A DNA stretch of 38,070 nucleotides from Mycobacterium sp. E1214 (lineage in GTDB: Bacteria; Actinomycetota; Actinomycetes; Mycobacteriales; Mycobacteriaceae): positions 1-38,070 of the forward strand of contig NZ_LZJC01000014.1 of NCBI RefSeq assembly GCF_001666755.1. The letters are read 5' to 3'. The notes beneath the pieces are model-generated. The model saw only the letters and a program-made list of their open reading frames with translations. It had not been told where the DNA came from and did not search any database. How positions within the stretch are numbered: the first letter of the stretch is position 1; each line of letters opens with the position of its first letter. A program made the position numbers and the translations under genes. Positions 1 to 9,343 of this stretch are shown in pieces.

Positions 1-435
1 GACCACCAGCGCGATCGCGGCGACGATGGCGGCGACGCCGACGATCCACGGCCAGCGCGGCGCGCTGTGGGTGTCGTCGGCCTCGGCGGCCTCGTTGTAG
101 TCCTCGTAGTCGTAGAGCCCCAGCTCGCCCGGCACGTAGGGCCCGCTGGTGAACTGCTCGGCGTCCAGGGCCGAGTACGCCCGCGAGTAGGCGTCGGTCT
201 GCCCCGTCTGGTCCACCGGCTCGGGGTCCGCGCCACCATCGAGCGGTTCCAGGTCACCGTCGGCGGGAGCGGCGTCCCCCAGCCCCGCCGCTGCGCCGTC
301 GAACGCGTCGGGTTCCGGCTCAGGGCCGGGGTCCGGGCCCAGATCCTGACCGGACGCCTGACCGGAAGCGTGATCGAAGCCGTGAGCGTCGTCGGGTTCA
401 TCCGGGTCCCATCCCGGGTGCTTCGGCCCGCTCAT
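1..435 (-). CDS. mmpS3: MmpS3-like membrane protein, N-terminal part (runs off the left edge)
   Basis: Reading leftward from ATG at 433-435, 145 codons stay open to base 1, so the 3' end is missing. The visible part is an acidic, Pro/Asp/Gly-rich cytoplasmic N-terminus starting [16 protein letters not shown]. It ends in a hydrophobic Ala/Val/Ile segment (about residues 127-145) preceded by the PRWPW aromatic cluster, which looks like the single membrane anchor. MmpS proteins are small membrane proteins associated with MmpL lipid and siderophore transporters. MmpS3 is the one with a long polar N-terminal tail and no adjacent mmpL. Position next to ctaF and ctaC matches Rv2198c in M. tuberculosis (from memory). 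The conserved periplasmic MmpS domain lies outside the window, so the call rests on the N-terminus and synteny. Confidence 0.8.
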   Translation of the reverse strand, partial: MSGPKHPGWDPDEPDDAHGFDHASGQASGQDLGPDPGPEPEPDAFDGAAAGLGDAAPADGDLEPLDGGADPEPVDQTGQTDAYSRAYSALDAEQFTSGPYVPGELGLYDYEDYNEAAEADDTHSAPRWPWIVGVAAIVAAIALVV

Positions 436-616
436 CTTCGCCTGCCCTGTTCGACTACATCGCCAACGCGCAAAGATTCACCGCTGCATCGTCGCGGGCG
501 CGCTTGGGACGTTCTCATTGATCTGGGCAAAACATTACCGAACCAAAAGGGGCAAACCCGTTCTGGCGACCGGGCCGCCAATCACGTGATCGGATTGTGA
601 CCTTGGGTCGTGAAAA

Positions 617-1036
617 TCAGTGCTTCTCGGGCCCCGTGTAGTACTCGAAAACCAATCCGGCCGCCGAAGTCAGGATGAACATCACACCGGCCGCGATCAG
701 CCACGGCAGCCACAGCGCGATGCCGACCGCGGTCACCGATCCGGACAGCGCGATCAGGATCGGCCACCAGCTGTGCGGGCTGAAGAAACCCAATTCGCCT
801 GCGCCGTCGCTGATCTCGGCGCCCTCGTAGTCCTCGGGCCGGGTGTCGAGGCGCCGAGCCACGAAGCGGAAAAAGGTGGCCACGATCAACGCCAGGCCGC
901 CGGTCAACACCAGCGCGGTGGTGCCCGCCCACTCCACGCCGCCGGTTGCGAAAAGCGCCGTCAGCACGCCGTAAAGGACGGCGATCAGTAGGAAAAACCC
1001 GGCAATGAATTCGAATAACCTGGCTTCGATATGCAT
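617..1036 (-). CDS. ctaF: Cytochrome c oxidase subunit IV (actinobacterial CtaF)
   Basis: A 139-residue integral membrane protein of the actinobacterial aa3 oxidase, which passes electrons from the bcc complex to oxygen. The sequence begins [15 protein letters not shown] and shows four hydrophobic helices: about residues 7-30, 37-58, 91-110 and 112-132. A charged loop, [15 protein letters not shown], separates the second and third helices, and the family-typical FSPHSWWP follows it. Length equals that remembered for Rv2199c. ATG is preceded by TAGGAC about 8 nt upstream. The ctaC stop codon is only 13 nt upstream of this start, so ctaC and ctaF form an operon, and ctaF probably depends on ctaC transcription. 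No oddities seen. Confidence 0.95.
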   Translation of the reverse strand: MHIEARLFEFIAGFFLLIAVLYGVLTALFATGGVEWAGTTALVLTGGLALIVATFFRFVARRLDTRPEDYEGAEISDGAGELGFFSPHSWWPILIALSGSVTAVGIALWLPWLIAAGVMFILTSAAGLVFEYYTGPEKH

Positions 1037-1049
1037 TTCGCGTCCTAAC

Positions 1050-2147
1050 CTACTGGCTTCCGGCCAACTGGCCGCGCTTGGTGTCGAACGGGTGGGTGGT
1101 CACCGCCAGCGGCGGCTGTCCGATCGCCTGCAGCGCCTGGGCGTTCGTCTTGCCCTGCGTGCGCTGCTGCAGGTAGGCCTTGAAGTCGTTGGGCGACACC
1201 ACCCGGACTTCGAAGTTCATCATCGAGTGGTAGGTCCCGCAGAATTCGGCGCAGTGACCGACGAACGCGCCGGGCCGGGTGATCTCCTCGACCTGGAACA
1301 CGTTCACCGAGTTGTTCGCTTCGGCGTTGGGGATCACGTCGCGCTTGAACAGGAACTCCGGCACCCAGAACGTGTGGATGACGTCGGCGGAGGCCAGGTC
1401 GAACTGGATGCGCTTGCCGGTCGGCAACACCAGCACCGGGATCTCGTCGCTGGTCCCCAACGTCTCGACCTTGTCGAAGTTGAGGTACTGCCGGTCGGAG
1501 GTGTTCAGGCCCCGCACCGGGCCGACGCGCTCCTCGCCGTGGGCGTCCTTGCCCTCGGGCTTGGACAGCATCGCCTTCTTGCGCTCGGCGTCGGCGCCGT
1601 CGTAGGTCAGGGTGCCGTCCTTGAAGGCGACGCGCTGGTAGCCGAACTTCCAGTTCCACTGGAACGCGGTCACGTCGACGACGACCTCGGGGTCCTTGGC
1701 GACGTGCAGCAGCTTCTCCTGCACCACGACGGTGAAGTAGAACAGCACCGACACGATGAGGAATGGCGTGACGGTCAGCGCCAGCTCGAGCGGCATGTTG
1801 TAGCCGAACTGCCGCGGCAGCTCGGTGTCAGTGGCCTTCTTGCGGTGAAACACCGACGACCAGAACAGCAGGCCCCACACCGCCACGCCGACGGCGAGGG
1901 CCGCGATCACCGAGCCGATCCACAGTTCGCGGTTGTAGTGGGCCTGCGGGGTGATACCGTCCGGCCAGCCGAACGCCAGGACGTGCTGCCAGCTGCATCC
2001 GCTCAGCGCGACCGCGAGCCCCCCGAACGTCGCTGCCAGCGCCAACGGCCGGAGACGGCGGGACAGGCCCCCGCTGGCGCCCCCGGAACGGCGCTGAATC
2101 CTGCCCTGCGACATACGTTGCGAACGGTGCTGCTCGCGAGGTGTCAC
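1050..2147 (-). CDS. ctaC: Cytochrome c oxidase subunit II (CuA lipoprotein)
   Basis: A 365-residue subunit that accepts electrons at the binuclear CuA centre of the aa3 terminal oxidase. A basic N-terminus leads to a hydrophobic stretch and lipobox LSGC (Cys51), so it is probably a lipoprotein. Two membrane helices follow (about 70-92 and 116-136), then the periplasmic cupredoxin domain. CuA ligands are visible: His in DVIHTFW, and Cys, Cys, His and Met in [14 protein letters not shown]. The open frame extends far upstream through the antisense of asnB, so the start must be chosen. GTG at 2145-2147 has a perfect AGGAGG 7 nt upstream and gives the M. tuberculosis-like beginning VTPRE. It is divergent from asnB and co-directional with ctaF. 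Confidence 0.95.
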   Translation of the reverse strand: MTPREQHRSQRMSQGRIQRRSGGASGGLSRRLRPLALAATFGGLAVALSGCSWQHVLAFGWPDGITPQAHYNRELWIGSVIAALAVGVAVWGLLFWSSVFHRKKATDTELPRQFGYNMPLELALTVTPFLIVSVLFYFTVVVQEKLLHVAKDPEVVVDVTAFQWNWKFGYQRVAFKDGTLTYDGADAERKKAMLSKPEGKDAHGEERVGPVRGLNTSDRQYLNFDKVETLGTSDEIPVLVLPTGKRIQFDLASADVIHTFWVPEFLFKRDVIPNAEANNSVNVFQVEEITRPGAFVGHCAEFCGTYHSMMNFEVRVVSPNDFKAYLQQRTQGKTNAQALQAIGQPPLAVTTHPFDTKRGQLAGSQ

Positions 2148-2154
2148 GTTGGCG

Positions 2155-2160
2155 CCTCCT
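2155..2160 (-). promoter_or_regulatory. Shine-Dalgarno site fixing the ctaC start
   Basis: AGGAGG on the minus strand, 7 nt before GTG at 2147. It decides between this start and many in-frame upstream alternatives in the very long open frame antisense to asnB. Confidence 0.8.
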
Positions 2161-2176
2161 GCTCGGATATCGAATA

Positions 2177-2189
2177 CTACGCAGCGTAG
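2177..2189. repeat. 13-bp palindrome in the ctaC/asnB divergent spacer
   Basis: CTACGC-A-GCGTAG is a perfect inverted repeat with a one-base centre, 30 bp upstream of the ctaC GTG and 127 bp upstream of the asnB GTG. The AT-richer flank (GATATCGAATA) lies between it and ctaC. It could be a dimeric regulator operator for ctaC. No regulator is identified, and a chance palindrome is possible. Confidence 0.35.
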
Positions 2190-2301
2190 ACCACGCGGCT
2201 GAGCGCGGCGACGAAACCCCGGTCGGCTCGCGCCGCGGCCCCTCGGCGCGCGCCGGGCACGGCCGCCACGAGCGCCGCCAACCCGGAGCGCGCGAGTGCG
2301 G

Positions 2302-2307
2302 CATACT
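2302..2307 (+). promoter_or_regulatory. Candidate -10 for leaderless asnB mRNA
   Basis: CATACT, one base off TANNNT, ends 8 nt before the asnB GTG. No ribosome-binding site is visible in front of that GTG, so transcription probably starts at or within a base or two of the start codon. Confidence 0.5.
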
Positions 2308-2315
2308 GGGGCGCC

Positions 2316-4286
2316 GTGTGTGGTCTGCTGGCGTTCGTCGCCGCCCCGGACGGTTCGGATCCCGGCTTCGACAGCTCCTCGATCAAGGTCGCCGACGCCG
2401 CCCGCGTCGACGGCGCCGTCGGCCGCTCGCTGCGCCTGATGCGGCACCGCGGGCCCGACGAACCCGGCGGCCTGGCCGCGGAGGGCAGCGTCGTGTTCGG
2501 GTTCAACCGGCTGTCGTTCATCGACATCGCCCACGCGCACCAGCCGCTGCGCTGGGGTCCGCCCGAGGCGCCCGACCGCTACGTGCTGGTGTTCAACGGC
2601 GAGATCTACAACTACCTCGAGCTGCGCGCCGAGCTGGCCGCCCGGCACGGCGCGGTGTTCGCCACCGACGGCGACGGCGAGGCGATCGTTGCCGGCTTCC
2701 ACTTCTGGGGCACCGACGTCCTGACCCGGCTGCGCGGCATGTTCGCGTTCGCGCTGCTGGACACCGCCACCGGTGAGTTGTTCTGCGCCCGCGACCCGTT
2801 CGGCATCAAGCCGCTGTTCCTGGCCACGGGCGCCGGCGGAACTGCGGTGGCCAGCGAGAAGAAGTGCCTGCTGGACCTGGCCGAGTTGATCGGCTTCGAC
2901 ACCGGCATCGACGAGCGGGCGGTGCAGCACTACACCATCCTGCAGTACGTGCCCGAGCCCGAAACGCTGCACCGCGGGGTGCGCCGCCTGGAGTCGGGCT
3001 GCTACGCCCGCATCCGTCCCGGCCAGCGGCCGCAGATCACCCGGTATTTCACGCCGCGCTTCGCGGCCACCCCGATCACCCGCGGCGCCGAGCAGGCCCG
3101 CTACGACGAGATCACCGCGGTGCTCGAGGACTCGGTGGCCAAACACATGCGTGCCGACGTCACCGTCGGGGCGTTCCTGTCCGGCGGCATCGACTCGACC
3201 GCGATTGCCGCGCTGGCCATCCGGCACAACCCCCGGCTGATCACCTTCACCACCGGCTTCGAGCGCGAGGGGTTCTCCGAGATCGACGTGGCGGTGGCCT
3301 CCGCCGAGGCGATCGGCGCCCGCCACATCGCCAAGGTGGTCTCCCCCGACGAGTTCGTCGCCGCGTTGCCCGAGATCGTGTGGTACCTCGACGAGCCGGT
3401 GGCCGACCCCGCGCTGGTCCCGCTGTTCTTCGTGGCCCGCGAGGCCCGCAAGCACGTCAAGGTGGTGCTGTCGGGGGAAGGCGCCGACGAGTTGTTCGGC
3501 GGCTACACGATCTACCGGGAGCCGTTGTCGCTCAAGCCGTTCGACTACCTGCCGCGGCCGCTGCGCCGGTCGATGGGCAAGGTGTCCAGGCCGCTGCCGG
3601 AGGGGATACGCGGCAAGAGCCTGCTGCACCGCGGCTCGCTGACGCTCGAAGAGCGTTACTACGGCAACGCCCGCAGCTTCTCCGACGCGCAGCTGCGCGA
3701 GGTGCTGCCGGGCTTCCGCGAGGACTGGACCCACACCGACGTGACGGCCTCGGTGTACGCCGAGTCGGCCGGCTGGGACCCGGTGGCCCGCATGCAGCAC
3801 CTCGACCTGTTCACGTGGCTGCGCGGCGACATCCTGGTCAAGGCCGACAAGATGACCATGGCCAATTCCCTGGAGTTGCGGGTGCCCTTCTTAGATCCCG
3901 AGGTGTTCGCCGTCGCGTCCCGGCTGCCCGTCGACGCCAAGATCACCCGCACGACCACCAAGTACGCGCTGCGGCGCGCCCTGGAGCCCGTCGTCCCGGC
4001 CCACGTGTTGCACCGGCCCAAGCTGGGGTTCCCGGTGCCGATCCGGCATTGGCTGCGGGCCGGAGAACTGCTGGAGTGGGCCTACGCGACGGTCGACGCG
4101 TCGCAGGCAGGCCACCTGGTGGACCTCGCCGCGGTGCGCCGGATGCTCGACGAGCACCGCAACGGCGTCAGCGATCACAGCCGCCGGCTGTGGACGGTGC
4201 TGATCTTCATGCTCTGGCACGCGATCTTCGTCGAGCACAGCGTGGTGCCCCAGATCAGCGAGCCGGTGTATCCCGTCCAGCTCTGA
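2316..4286 (+). CDS. asnB: Asparagine synthetase (glutamine-hydrolysing)
   Basis: A 656-residue class-II amidotransferase that makes asparagine from aspartate, ATP and glutamine. The N-terminal Ntn glutaminase domain (about 1-215) starts MCGLLAF, giving the catalytic Cys2 after Met removal. It keeps [16 protein letters not shown] and FNGEIYNY. The synthetase domain (about 255-590) has the ATP-pyrophosphatase P-loop SGGIDST at residues 289-295 and the [11 protein letters not shown] motif. The GTG start is forced by the need for Cys at position 2. Mycobacterial AsnB is also linked to amidation-related antibiotic tolerance, which cannot be judged here. The gene is divergent from ctaC and convergent with adoK. 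Length fits Rv2201 (about 652). Confidence 0.95.
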   Translation: MCGLLAFVAAPDGSDPGFDSSSIKVADAARVDGAVGRSLRLMRHRGPDEPGGLAAEGSVVFGFNRLSFIDIAHAHQPLRWGPPEAPDRYVLVFNGEIYNYLELRAELAARHGAVFATDGDGEAIVAGFHFWGTDVLTRLRGMFAFALLDTATGELFCARDPFGIKPLFLATGAGGTAVASEKKCLLDLAELIGFDTGIDERAVQHYTILQYVPEPETLHRGVRRLESGCYARIRPGQRPQITRYFTPRFAATPITRGAEQARYDEITAVLEDSVAKHMRADVTVGAFLSGGIDSTAIAALAIRHNPRLITFTTGFEREGFSEIDVAVASAEAIGARHIAKVVSPDEFVAALPEIVWYLDEPVADPALVPLFFVAREARKHVKVVLSGEGADELFGGYTIYREPLSLKPFDYLPRPLRRSMGKVSRPLPEGIRGKSLLHRGSLTLEERYYGNARSFSDAQLREVLPGFREDWTHTDVTASVYAESAGWDPVARMQHLDLFTWLRGDILVKADKMTMANSLELRVPFLDPEVFAVASRLPVDAKITRTTTKYALRRALEPVVPAHVLHRPKLGFPVPIRHWLRAGELLEWAYATVDASQAGHLVDLAAVRRMLDEHRNGVSDHSRRLWTVLIFMLWHAIFVEHSVVPQISEPVYPVQL

Positions 4287-4303
4287 CTGCCCGGGCCCGG
4301 CCT

Positions 4304-4351
4304 GCCTCGCGCCCGGCCTGGCCTGCCTGGCCTGGCCTCGCGCCCGGCCTG
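4304..4351. repeat. Direct repeat of 17 bp, 31-bp period
   Basis: GCCTCGCGCCCGGCCTG occurs at 4304-4320 and again at 4335-4351, embedded in further GCCTG/GGCCTG iterations. It sits in the asnB-adoK convergent spacer. It looks like a slippage-prone two-copy tandem repeat, potentially variable between strains. Confidence 0.6.
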
Positions 4352-4369
4352 CCTGGCGTGTCCTGGGCT

Positions 4370-4429
4370 CGCGAGCGTAAGGCCACTGCGGAAATCCGGG
4401 CCCAAAGTCGCAGGGTGCTTACGCTCGCG
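4370..4429. repeat. 60-bp inverted-repeat (hairpin) element between convergent genes
   Basis: Outer arms CGCGAGCGTAAG (4370-4381) and CTTACGCTCGCG (4418-4429) are exact reverse complements. Inside them CCACTGCG and CGCAGGGTG pair imperfectly, so nearly the whole 60 nt can fold as one long hairpin around the GGAAATCCGGGCCCAAA core. It lies between the asnB stop and the adoK stop, suiting a bidirectional terminator, although no T-tract follows. It could also be a dispersed palindromic repeat copy. Confidence 0.6.
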
Positions 4430-4430
4430 G

Positions 4431-4459
4431 GTTCAGCGCAGTTCAGCGCAGCGCAGCGC
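4431..4459. repeat. Short tandem repeat of a 10-mer
   Basis: GTTCAGCGCA is repeated twice head to tail (4431-4450), then GCGCA decays into GCGCC. It directly abuts the hairpin element, so the whole asnB-adoK spacer is repeat-derived. Confidence 0.5.
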
Positions 4460-4503
4460 CGGTACCGGGTGCCAGCGGCGTCAGCCGCCGACGCCACCCG
4501 CGG

Positions 4504-5496
<993 letters not shown>

Positions 5497-5643
5497 TTAG
5501 CAAGGTTATCGAGCTTACTCACGCACCCAGAGCGTCGTTGCGTCCGCTCCTCGGCGCGCGGGTGGTGCGCTAGCCTCCCTAGGGAACTCACTCCCGTCGC
5601 TTCGAGTTGCTGCCGGGATCACGATCACCGTAGGAGACCCACG

Positions 5644-6324
5644 ATGGCCGGTCCGCATTCGTCGAACCACACCGTCGGCGGCGAAGGACCAACGCCCCCA
5701 AACGAATCCCAGCCTCTGGAGTTCCCGCACGAGCCTGCCGGCCCCGCCTTCGGGCCCGGGCCCGGCGCCGGCGACGCGGGACCCGCGGCTCCCAATTATG
5801 CCGGGAGCCCGCCGCCGGCGGTTCCCTACCCGCCGCAGCGGTCCCGGCGCCGGTTGGTCACCGGCGTGCTGCTCGCGCTGACGCTGGTCGCCGTGCTGAC
5901 CGTGGCGATCGTGTACGGCGTGCGCACCAACGGGGCCAACAGCGGCGCCACCTTCTCCGAGGGGGCGGCGAAGACCGCCATCCAGGGCTATCTGGACGCG
6001 CTGGACCACCGCGACATCGACGTGATCGTGCGCAACGCGCTGTGCGGCCTGTACGACGGCGTCCAGGACAAGCGCTCCGATCAGGCGTTGGCCAAGCTCA
6101 ACAGCGACGCGTTCCGCAAGCAGTTCTCCGAGGTCGAGGTGACCTCGATCGACAAGATCGTCTACCTGTCGCAGTACCAGGCGCAGGCGCTGTTCAGCAT
6201 GCAAGTCACCCCGGCCAGCGGCGGCCCGACGCGCGGACCGCTGCAAGGCATCGCGCAACTGCTGTTCCAGCGCGGGCAGATCACCGTCTGCTCCTACGTG
6301 CTGCGCACCGCGGGCTCGTACTGA
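5644..6324 (+). CDS. Single-pass membrane protein, Rv2203-like, function unknown
   Basis: A 226-residue protein. Residues 1-66 are a Pro/Gly-rich cytoplasmic tail, 67-70 a basic RRR stop, and 71-93 one membrane helix (LVTGVLLALTLVAVLTVAIVY). About 130 residues then lie outside the membrane. The outer part resembles the small alpha-beta Tat-/Mce-associated or NTF2-like domains of mycobacterial membrane proteins (a domain with a GYLDALDHRDID opening), but I cannot name the family. Cys134 and Cys216 are the only cysteines and could form a disulfide. The longer open frame starting at 5407 overlaps adoK. ATG at 5644 has TAGGAG upstream and gives a length close to Rv2203 (about 230). Confidence 0.8.
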   Translation: MAGPHSSNHTVGGEGPTPPNESQPLEFPHEPAGPAFGPGPGAGDAGPAAPNYAGSPPPAVPYPPQRSRRRLVTGVLLALTLVAVLTVAIVYGVRTNGANSGATFSEGAAKTAIQGYLDALDHRDIDVIVRNALCGLYDGVQDKRSDQALAKLNSDAFRKQFSEVEVTSIDKIVYLSQYQAQALFSMQVTPASGGPTRGPLQGIAQLLFQRGQITVCSYVLRTAGSY

Positions 6325-6363
6325 GCCCCTGACAACCGACCGCCAGCGGTCAGCGGCCCCGGC

Positions 6364-6720
6364 TCAGTTGAACGAGTCGCCGCAGGCGCAGGACCCGGTG
6401 GCGTTCGGGTTGTCGATGGTGAAGCCCTGCTTCTCGATGGTGTCGACGAAATCGATGGACGCACCCTCGACGTAGGGGGCGCTCATCCGGTCCACGGTCA
6501 GGGTGACTCCCCCGAAGTCCGCGGTCAGGTCGCCGTCCAGCGTCCGGTCGTCGAAGAAGAGGTTGTAACGCAGCCCCGCGCAGCCGCCCGGCTGGACGGC
6601 GATGCGCAGCGCCAGGTCGTCGCGTCCCTCCTGGTCCAGCAGCGACTTGGCCTTCGCGGCGGCGGCCTCGGTCAGGATCACGCCGTGCGTCGCGACGTTC
6701 GACTCGTTTTGCACCGTCAT
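6364..6720 (-). CDS. A-type iron-sulfur carrier (HesB/IscA/ErpA family)
   Basis: A 118-residue protein of the A-type carrier family, which binds and delivers Fe-S clusters to target apoproteins. The three conserved ligand cysteines are present: Cys47 in QPGGCAGLRY, and Cys111 and Cys113 in GSCACGDSF near the C-terminus. Length matches Rv2204c, the essential A-type carrier of M. tuberculosis. ATG at 6718-6720 is preceded by TAGGAG. It stands alone, convergent with the membrane protein gene and co-directional with the glycerate kinase 95 bp upstream. In this neighbourhood LipA, a two-cluster enzyme, is an obvious client, though that pairing is only inferred. Confidence 0.93.
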   Translation of the reverse strand: MTVQNESNVATHGVILTEAAAAKAKSLLDQEGRDDLALRIAVQPGGCAGLRYNLFFDDRTLDGDLTADFGGVTLTVDRMSAPYVEGASIDFVDTIEKQGFTIDNPNATGSCACGDSFN

Positions 6721-6815
6721 TGCTTCTCCTACATGCCTAGTGGGGCGTGGTCGTCAGGGTCGATTCCACCGGCCTCCGTCGGCCGGCCCGAACCGCTCGA
6801 AAAAAGCCCACTGCA

Positions 6816-7892
6816 TCAACGGTACCTTGCGGGACCGCTATTCCCGAGTCGCGCCGCGACCACGGACGCCAGCCCCATCAGCTGGTTGGCGGCGTCTGCC
6901 TGCGCCAACCGCACCGACCCGGCGTGGTCGGCGATCGACAGGGCCGCCATGATGCCCGACGAACGGACCGTCGCGTTGTCCAGCCCGACCTGCCCGGCCA
7001 GCACCACCACCGGAATTCCGCGCGGCCGGGCGGCGTCGGCGAGGAAGCCGACCACCTTGCCGTGCAGCGACTGCTCGTCGAACCGGCCCTCGCCGGTGAC
7101 GATCAACTCGGCGGTGTCCAAATCGTCGGCCAGGCGGGTGTGCTGGGCGATGATGGCGGCCCCGGACTCGCACCGGCCGCCGAGCGCCAGCAGGCCCGCC
7201 CCGATGCCGCCGGCCGCGCCCGCGCCCGGCTCGGCGCTGACGTCGCGGCCCGCCACCGCCTCCAAGATCAGCGCCCACGCCTGCAGGCGCACCTCGAGGG
7301 CGGCCACCGTGGCGGTGTCCGCGCCCTTCTGCGGCCCGAAGACCCGCGCCGCGCCCCACGGTCCCAGCAGCGGGTATTCGGTGTCGGAAGCGGCGATGAG
7401 CTCCACGTTCGCCAATTGCCGGCGGGCCGTGTCCAGGCCGCCGAGTTCGGCGATCATGCCCTGCCCGCCGTCGGTGCACGCGCTGCCGCCGAGCCCGACG
7501 ACGATGCGCGTCGCCCCCGCGCGCAGGGCTTCGGCGATCAACTGGCCCACGCCCTTGCTGTGCGCCGCCATCGCGGTTTCGGGGGTGGGCGGGCCGCCGA
7601 GCAGGGCCAAACCGCAGGCCTGGGCGCATTCGAGGTAGGCGGTCGCCGAGCCGGGGTCGAAGACCCACTCGGCCGTCACCATCGCCTTCAGCGGACCGAA
7701 CACCCGCACCCGCCGCAGCTGCCCCAAGCGGCTGGCCAACACCTCGACGAATCCCGGGCCGCCGTCGGACTGCGGCGCGACGATGAACCGGTCGCCGGGG
7801 CGCGAGCGGGTCCAGCCGGTCGCGATCGCCGCGGCCGCCTCGACGGCCGTCATGCTGTCGCCGTAACAGTCCGGGGCCACCAGCACGAGCAT
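6816..7892 (-). CDS. Glycerate kinase family protein (Rv2205c-like)
   Basis: Members phosphorylate D-glycerate to 2- or 3-phosphoglycerate (GlxK/PF02595 fold). The protein begins [20 protein letters not shown], the usual family opening (APDsfKgs-like, though Lys is replaced here). It also has APQSDGGPG, the core [30 protein letters not shown], and [14 protein letters not shown] near the C-terminus. From ATG 7892 the length is 358, the size I recall for Rv2205c. An in-frame GTG-ATG at 7967/7964 would add 25 residues, and a candidate -10 upstream makes that start possible. Neither start has a good Shine-Dalgarno site. Substrate is inferred from family only. Confidence 0.82.
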   Translation of the reverse strand: MLVLVAPDCYGDSMTAVEAAAAIATGWTRSRPGDRFIVAPQSDGGPGFVEVLASRLGQLRRVRVFGPLKAMVTAEWVFDPGSATAYLECAQACGLALLGGPPTPETAMAAHSKGVGQLIAEALRAGATRIVVGLGGSACTDGGQGMIAELGGLDTARRQLANVELIAASDTEYPLLGPWGAARVFGPQKGADTATVAALEVRLQAWALILEAVAGRDVSAEPGAGAAGGIGAGLLALGGRCESGAAIIAQHTRLADDLDTAELIVTGEGRFDEQSLHGKVVGFLADAARPRGIPVVVLAGQVGLDNATVRSSGIMAALSIADHAGSVRLAQADAANQLMGLASVVAARLGNSGPARYR

Positions 7893-7963
7893 GGCCGGCA
7901 ACTGCAGACGGCCGGGAGCGAGGCCGGGACCGCCGTCGTCGGTGGCCATCGACCCGTCGTCCA

Positions 7964-7981
7964 TCACAGGCAGCCGTTCAT
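7964..7981 (-). other. Possible five-codon leaderless upstream ORF before glycerate kinase
   Basis: ATG-AAC-GGC-TGC-CTG-TGA reads MNGCL and starts 8 nt after a TACTCT hexamer (7990-7995, minus strand). Its stop overlaps an in-frame glycerate kinase ATG as TGATG. This arrangement would let a leaderless mini-ORF hand ribosomes to the kinase. It is only a pattern match. Confidence 0.3.
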
Positions 7982-8070
7982 CACTGGTAAGAGTAGGGCC
8001 AAGGACGGTGCTGACGCAGGTCTAATAGCGAGGCATTCCAGGCGAATTCCGCCACACCCGCGCCGGGAAG

Positions 8071-8076
8071 TAACCT
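8071..8076 (+). promoter_or_regulatory. Candidate -10 for leaderless DUF3043 gene
   Basis: TAACCT followed by exactly 7 nt and the GTG at 8084. It matches the TANNNT-N7-start arrangement of mycobacterial leaderless transcripts, and no ribosome-binding site is present. Confidence 0.55.
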
Positions 8077-8083
8077 GGCCCCT

Positions 8084-8767
8084 GTGAAGCTGATGGGCCG
8101 CAAGAAAGGCCAGGACGGGGACTTGACCCCGACCGTCGTGGCGGCGGACGTCCCCGGGGCGTCGGACGCGGCGACGCGCGAGTCGCACCGCACGGGCCCC
8201 AAGGGGCGGCCCACGCCCAAGCGTGACCAAGCCCGGCGCAGCGCCAAGAAGGGGCCCGTCGCCCCCGCACCGATGACCGCCGCCGAGGCGCGGGCCCGGC
8301 GCAAGACGCTGGCCGGTCCGAAGCTCAGCCGCGAGGAGCGCAAGGCGGACAAGGCCGCCAGCCGCGCCCGCCTCACCGACCGCCGGGAACGCATGATGTC
8401 CGGCGAAGAGGCCTACCTGCTGCCCCGCGACCGCGGCCCGATCCGCCGCTACGTGCGCGACGTGGTCGACTCCCGGCGCAACCTGCTGGGCCTGTTCATG
8501 CCGTCCACCCTGTTCCTGATGTTCGCCATGTTCACCACGCCGCAGCTGCAGCTCTACGTGTCGCCCGCGATGCTGGCGCTGATGCTGGTGATGGGCATCG
8601 ACGGGGTGGTGCTGGGCCGCAAGGTGAGCAGGCTGGTCGACGCCAAGTTCCCCAAGAACACCGAAAGCCGTTGGAAGCTCGGCCTGTACGCCGCCAGCCG
8701 GGCGTCGCAGATGCGTCGGCTGCGCACGCCGCGGCCTCAGGTCCAGCGCGGCGGCAGTGCCGATTAA
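8084..8767 (+). CDS. DUF3043 membrane protein (Rv2206-like)
   Basis: A 227-residue actinobacterial protein of unknown function. A long, highly basic Lys/Arg/Ala-rich cytoplasmic N-terminus (about residues 1-105) is followed by the conserved EEAYLLPRDRGPIRRYVRDVVDSRRN. Two adjacent membrane helices, about 139-156 and 160-180, are joined by a short TTPQLQLY turn. A basic C-terminal tail follows. GTG 8084 is supported by the promoter pattern just upstream and by the MKLMGRKKGQ beginning. The cobU start is 27 nt downstream, so the cobUTS genes may be read through from this promoter. Nothing in the sequence shows a catalytic role. Confidence 0.88.
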   Translation: MKLMGRKKGQDGDLTPTVVAADVPGASDAATRESHRTGPKGRPTPKRDQARRSAKKGPVAPAPMTAAEARARRKTLAGPKLSREERKADKAASRARLTDRRERMMSGEEAYLLPRDRGPIRRYVRDVVDSRRNLLGLFMPSTLFLMFAMFTTPQLQLYVSPAMLALMLVMGIDGVVLGRKVSRLVDAKFPKNTESRWKLGLYAASRASQMRRLRTPRPQVQRGGSAD

Positions 8768-8794
8768 GCGGCGCGGGAAAGCCGCCTGACGCCG

Positions 8795-9343
8795 GTGCGC
8801 ACGCTGGTGCTGGGCGGAATCAGGTCGGGCAAGTCACGCTGGGCCGAGGAGGCCATCGCCACGGCGCTGCCGGCCGGCGAGCCGGTGCGCTACCTGGCTC
8901 CCGGGCCGCCCGGTTCCGACGACGCGGCGTGGGCGCACCGGGTCGCCGCGCACCGCGACCGCCGGCCCGCGCACTGGTCGACCGTCGAAAACACCGACCT
9001 CGCCGCGGAATTGCGCGGCTCGCCGGGCACCCCCACGCTCGTCGACGACCTCGGCGGCTGGCTGACCGGCACGCTGGACCGCAACCGGGCCTGGGAGGAC
9101 GACTCGGCGGCGGGCGCGGTCCGCGACACGGTCGACGACGCCGTCGCCGCCATCGGCGCCTTCGGCGCCACGCTGGTGCTCGTCACCCCCGAGGTGGGGC
9201 TGGCCGTCGTTCCCGCGACGCCCGCGGGGCGCAAATTCGCCGACGAGTTGGGTGAATTGAACCAGCGGGTCGCGCAGCTCTGCGACCGGGTGGTGCTGGT
9301 GGTCGCCGGGCAGGCGTTGCCGATCAAGGCGCCGCTCGGGTGA
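8795..9343 (+). CDS. cobU: Bifunctional adenosylcobinamide kinase / phosphate guanylyltransferase
   Basis: A 182-residue cytoplasmic enzyme that phosphorylates adenosylcobinamide and then transfers GMP, giving AdoCbi-GDP for CobS. The Walker A loop GGIRSGKS is at residues 7-14. The downstream [13 protein letters not shown] carries the conserved histidine that takes GMP in the family. LVDDLGGWL resembles the Walker B strand, and the C-terminal [23 protein letters not shown] is typical. GTG at 8795 places the P-loop at the very N-terminus as expected. Its last 4 bp overlap cobT (GTGA). I recall M. tuberculosis cobU elsewhere in the genome (Rv0254c), so the contiguous cobUTS here is a layout difference. 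Confidence 0.92.
   Translation: MRTLVLGGIRSGKSRWAEEAIATALPAGEPVRYLAPGPPGSDDAAWAHRVAAHRDRRPAHWSTVENTDLAAELRGSPGTPTLVDDLGGWLTGTLDRNRAWEDDSAAGAVRDTVDDAVAAIGAFGATLVLVTPEVGLAVVPATPAGRKFADELGELNQRVAQLCDRVVLVVAGQALPIKAPLG

Noticed and set aside
1050..3800. Minus-strand open frame of about 916 codons covering ctaC and the antisense of asnB
   Set aside because: Only the part from GTG 2147 is real (ctaC). The rest is low-complexity Arg/Gly/Val sequence opposite the well-conserved asnB, a usual effect of GC-rich third positions.
4287..4460. CRISPR-like repeats in the asnB-adoK spacer
   Set aside because: Repeat units are short, unevenly spaced and have no unique spacers; no cas genes are present.
8768..8794. 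Cobalamin riboswitch before cobU
   Set aside because: The gap is 27 bp and no B12-box-like sequence is visible there or before the DUF3043 gene.
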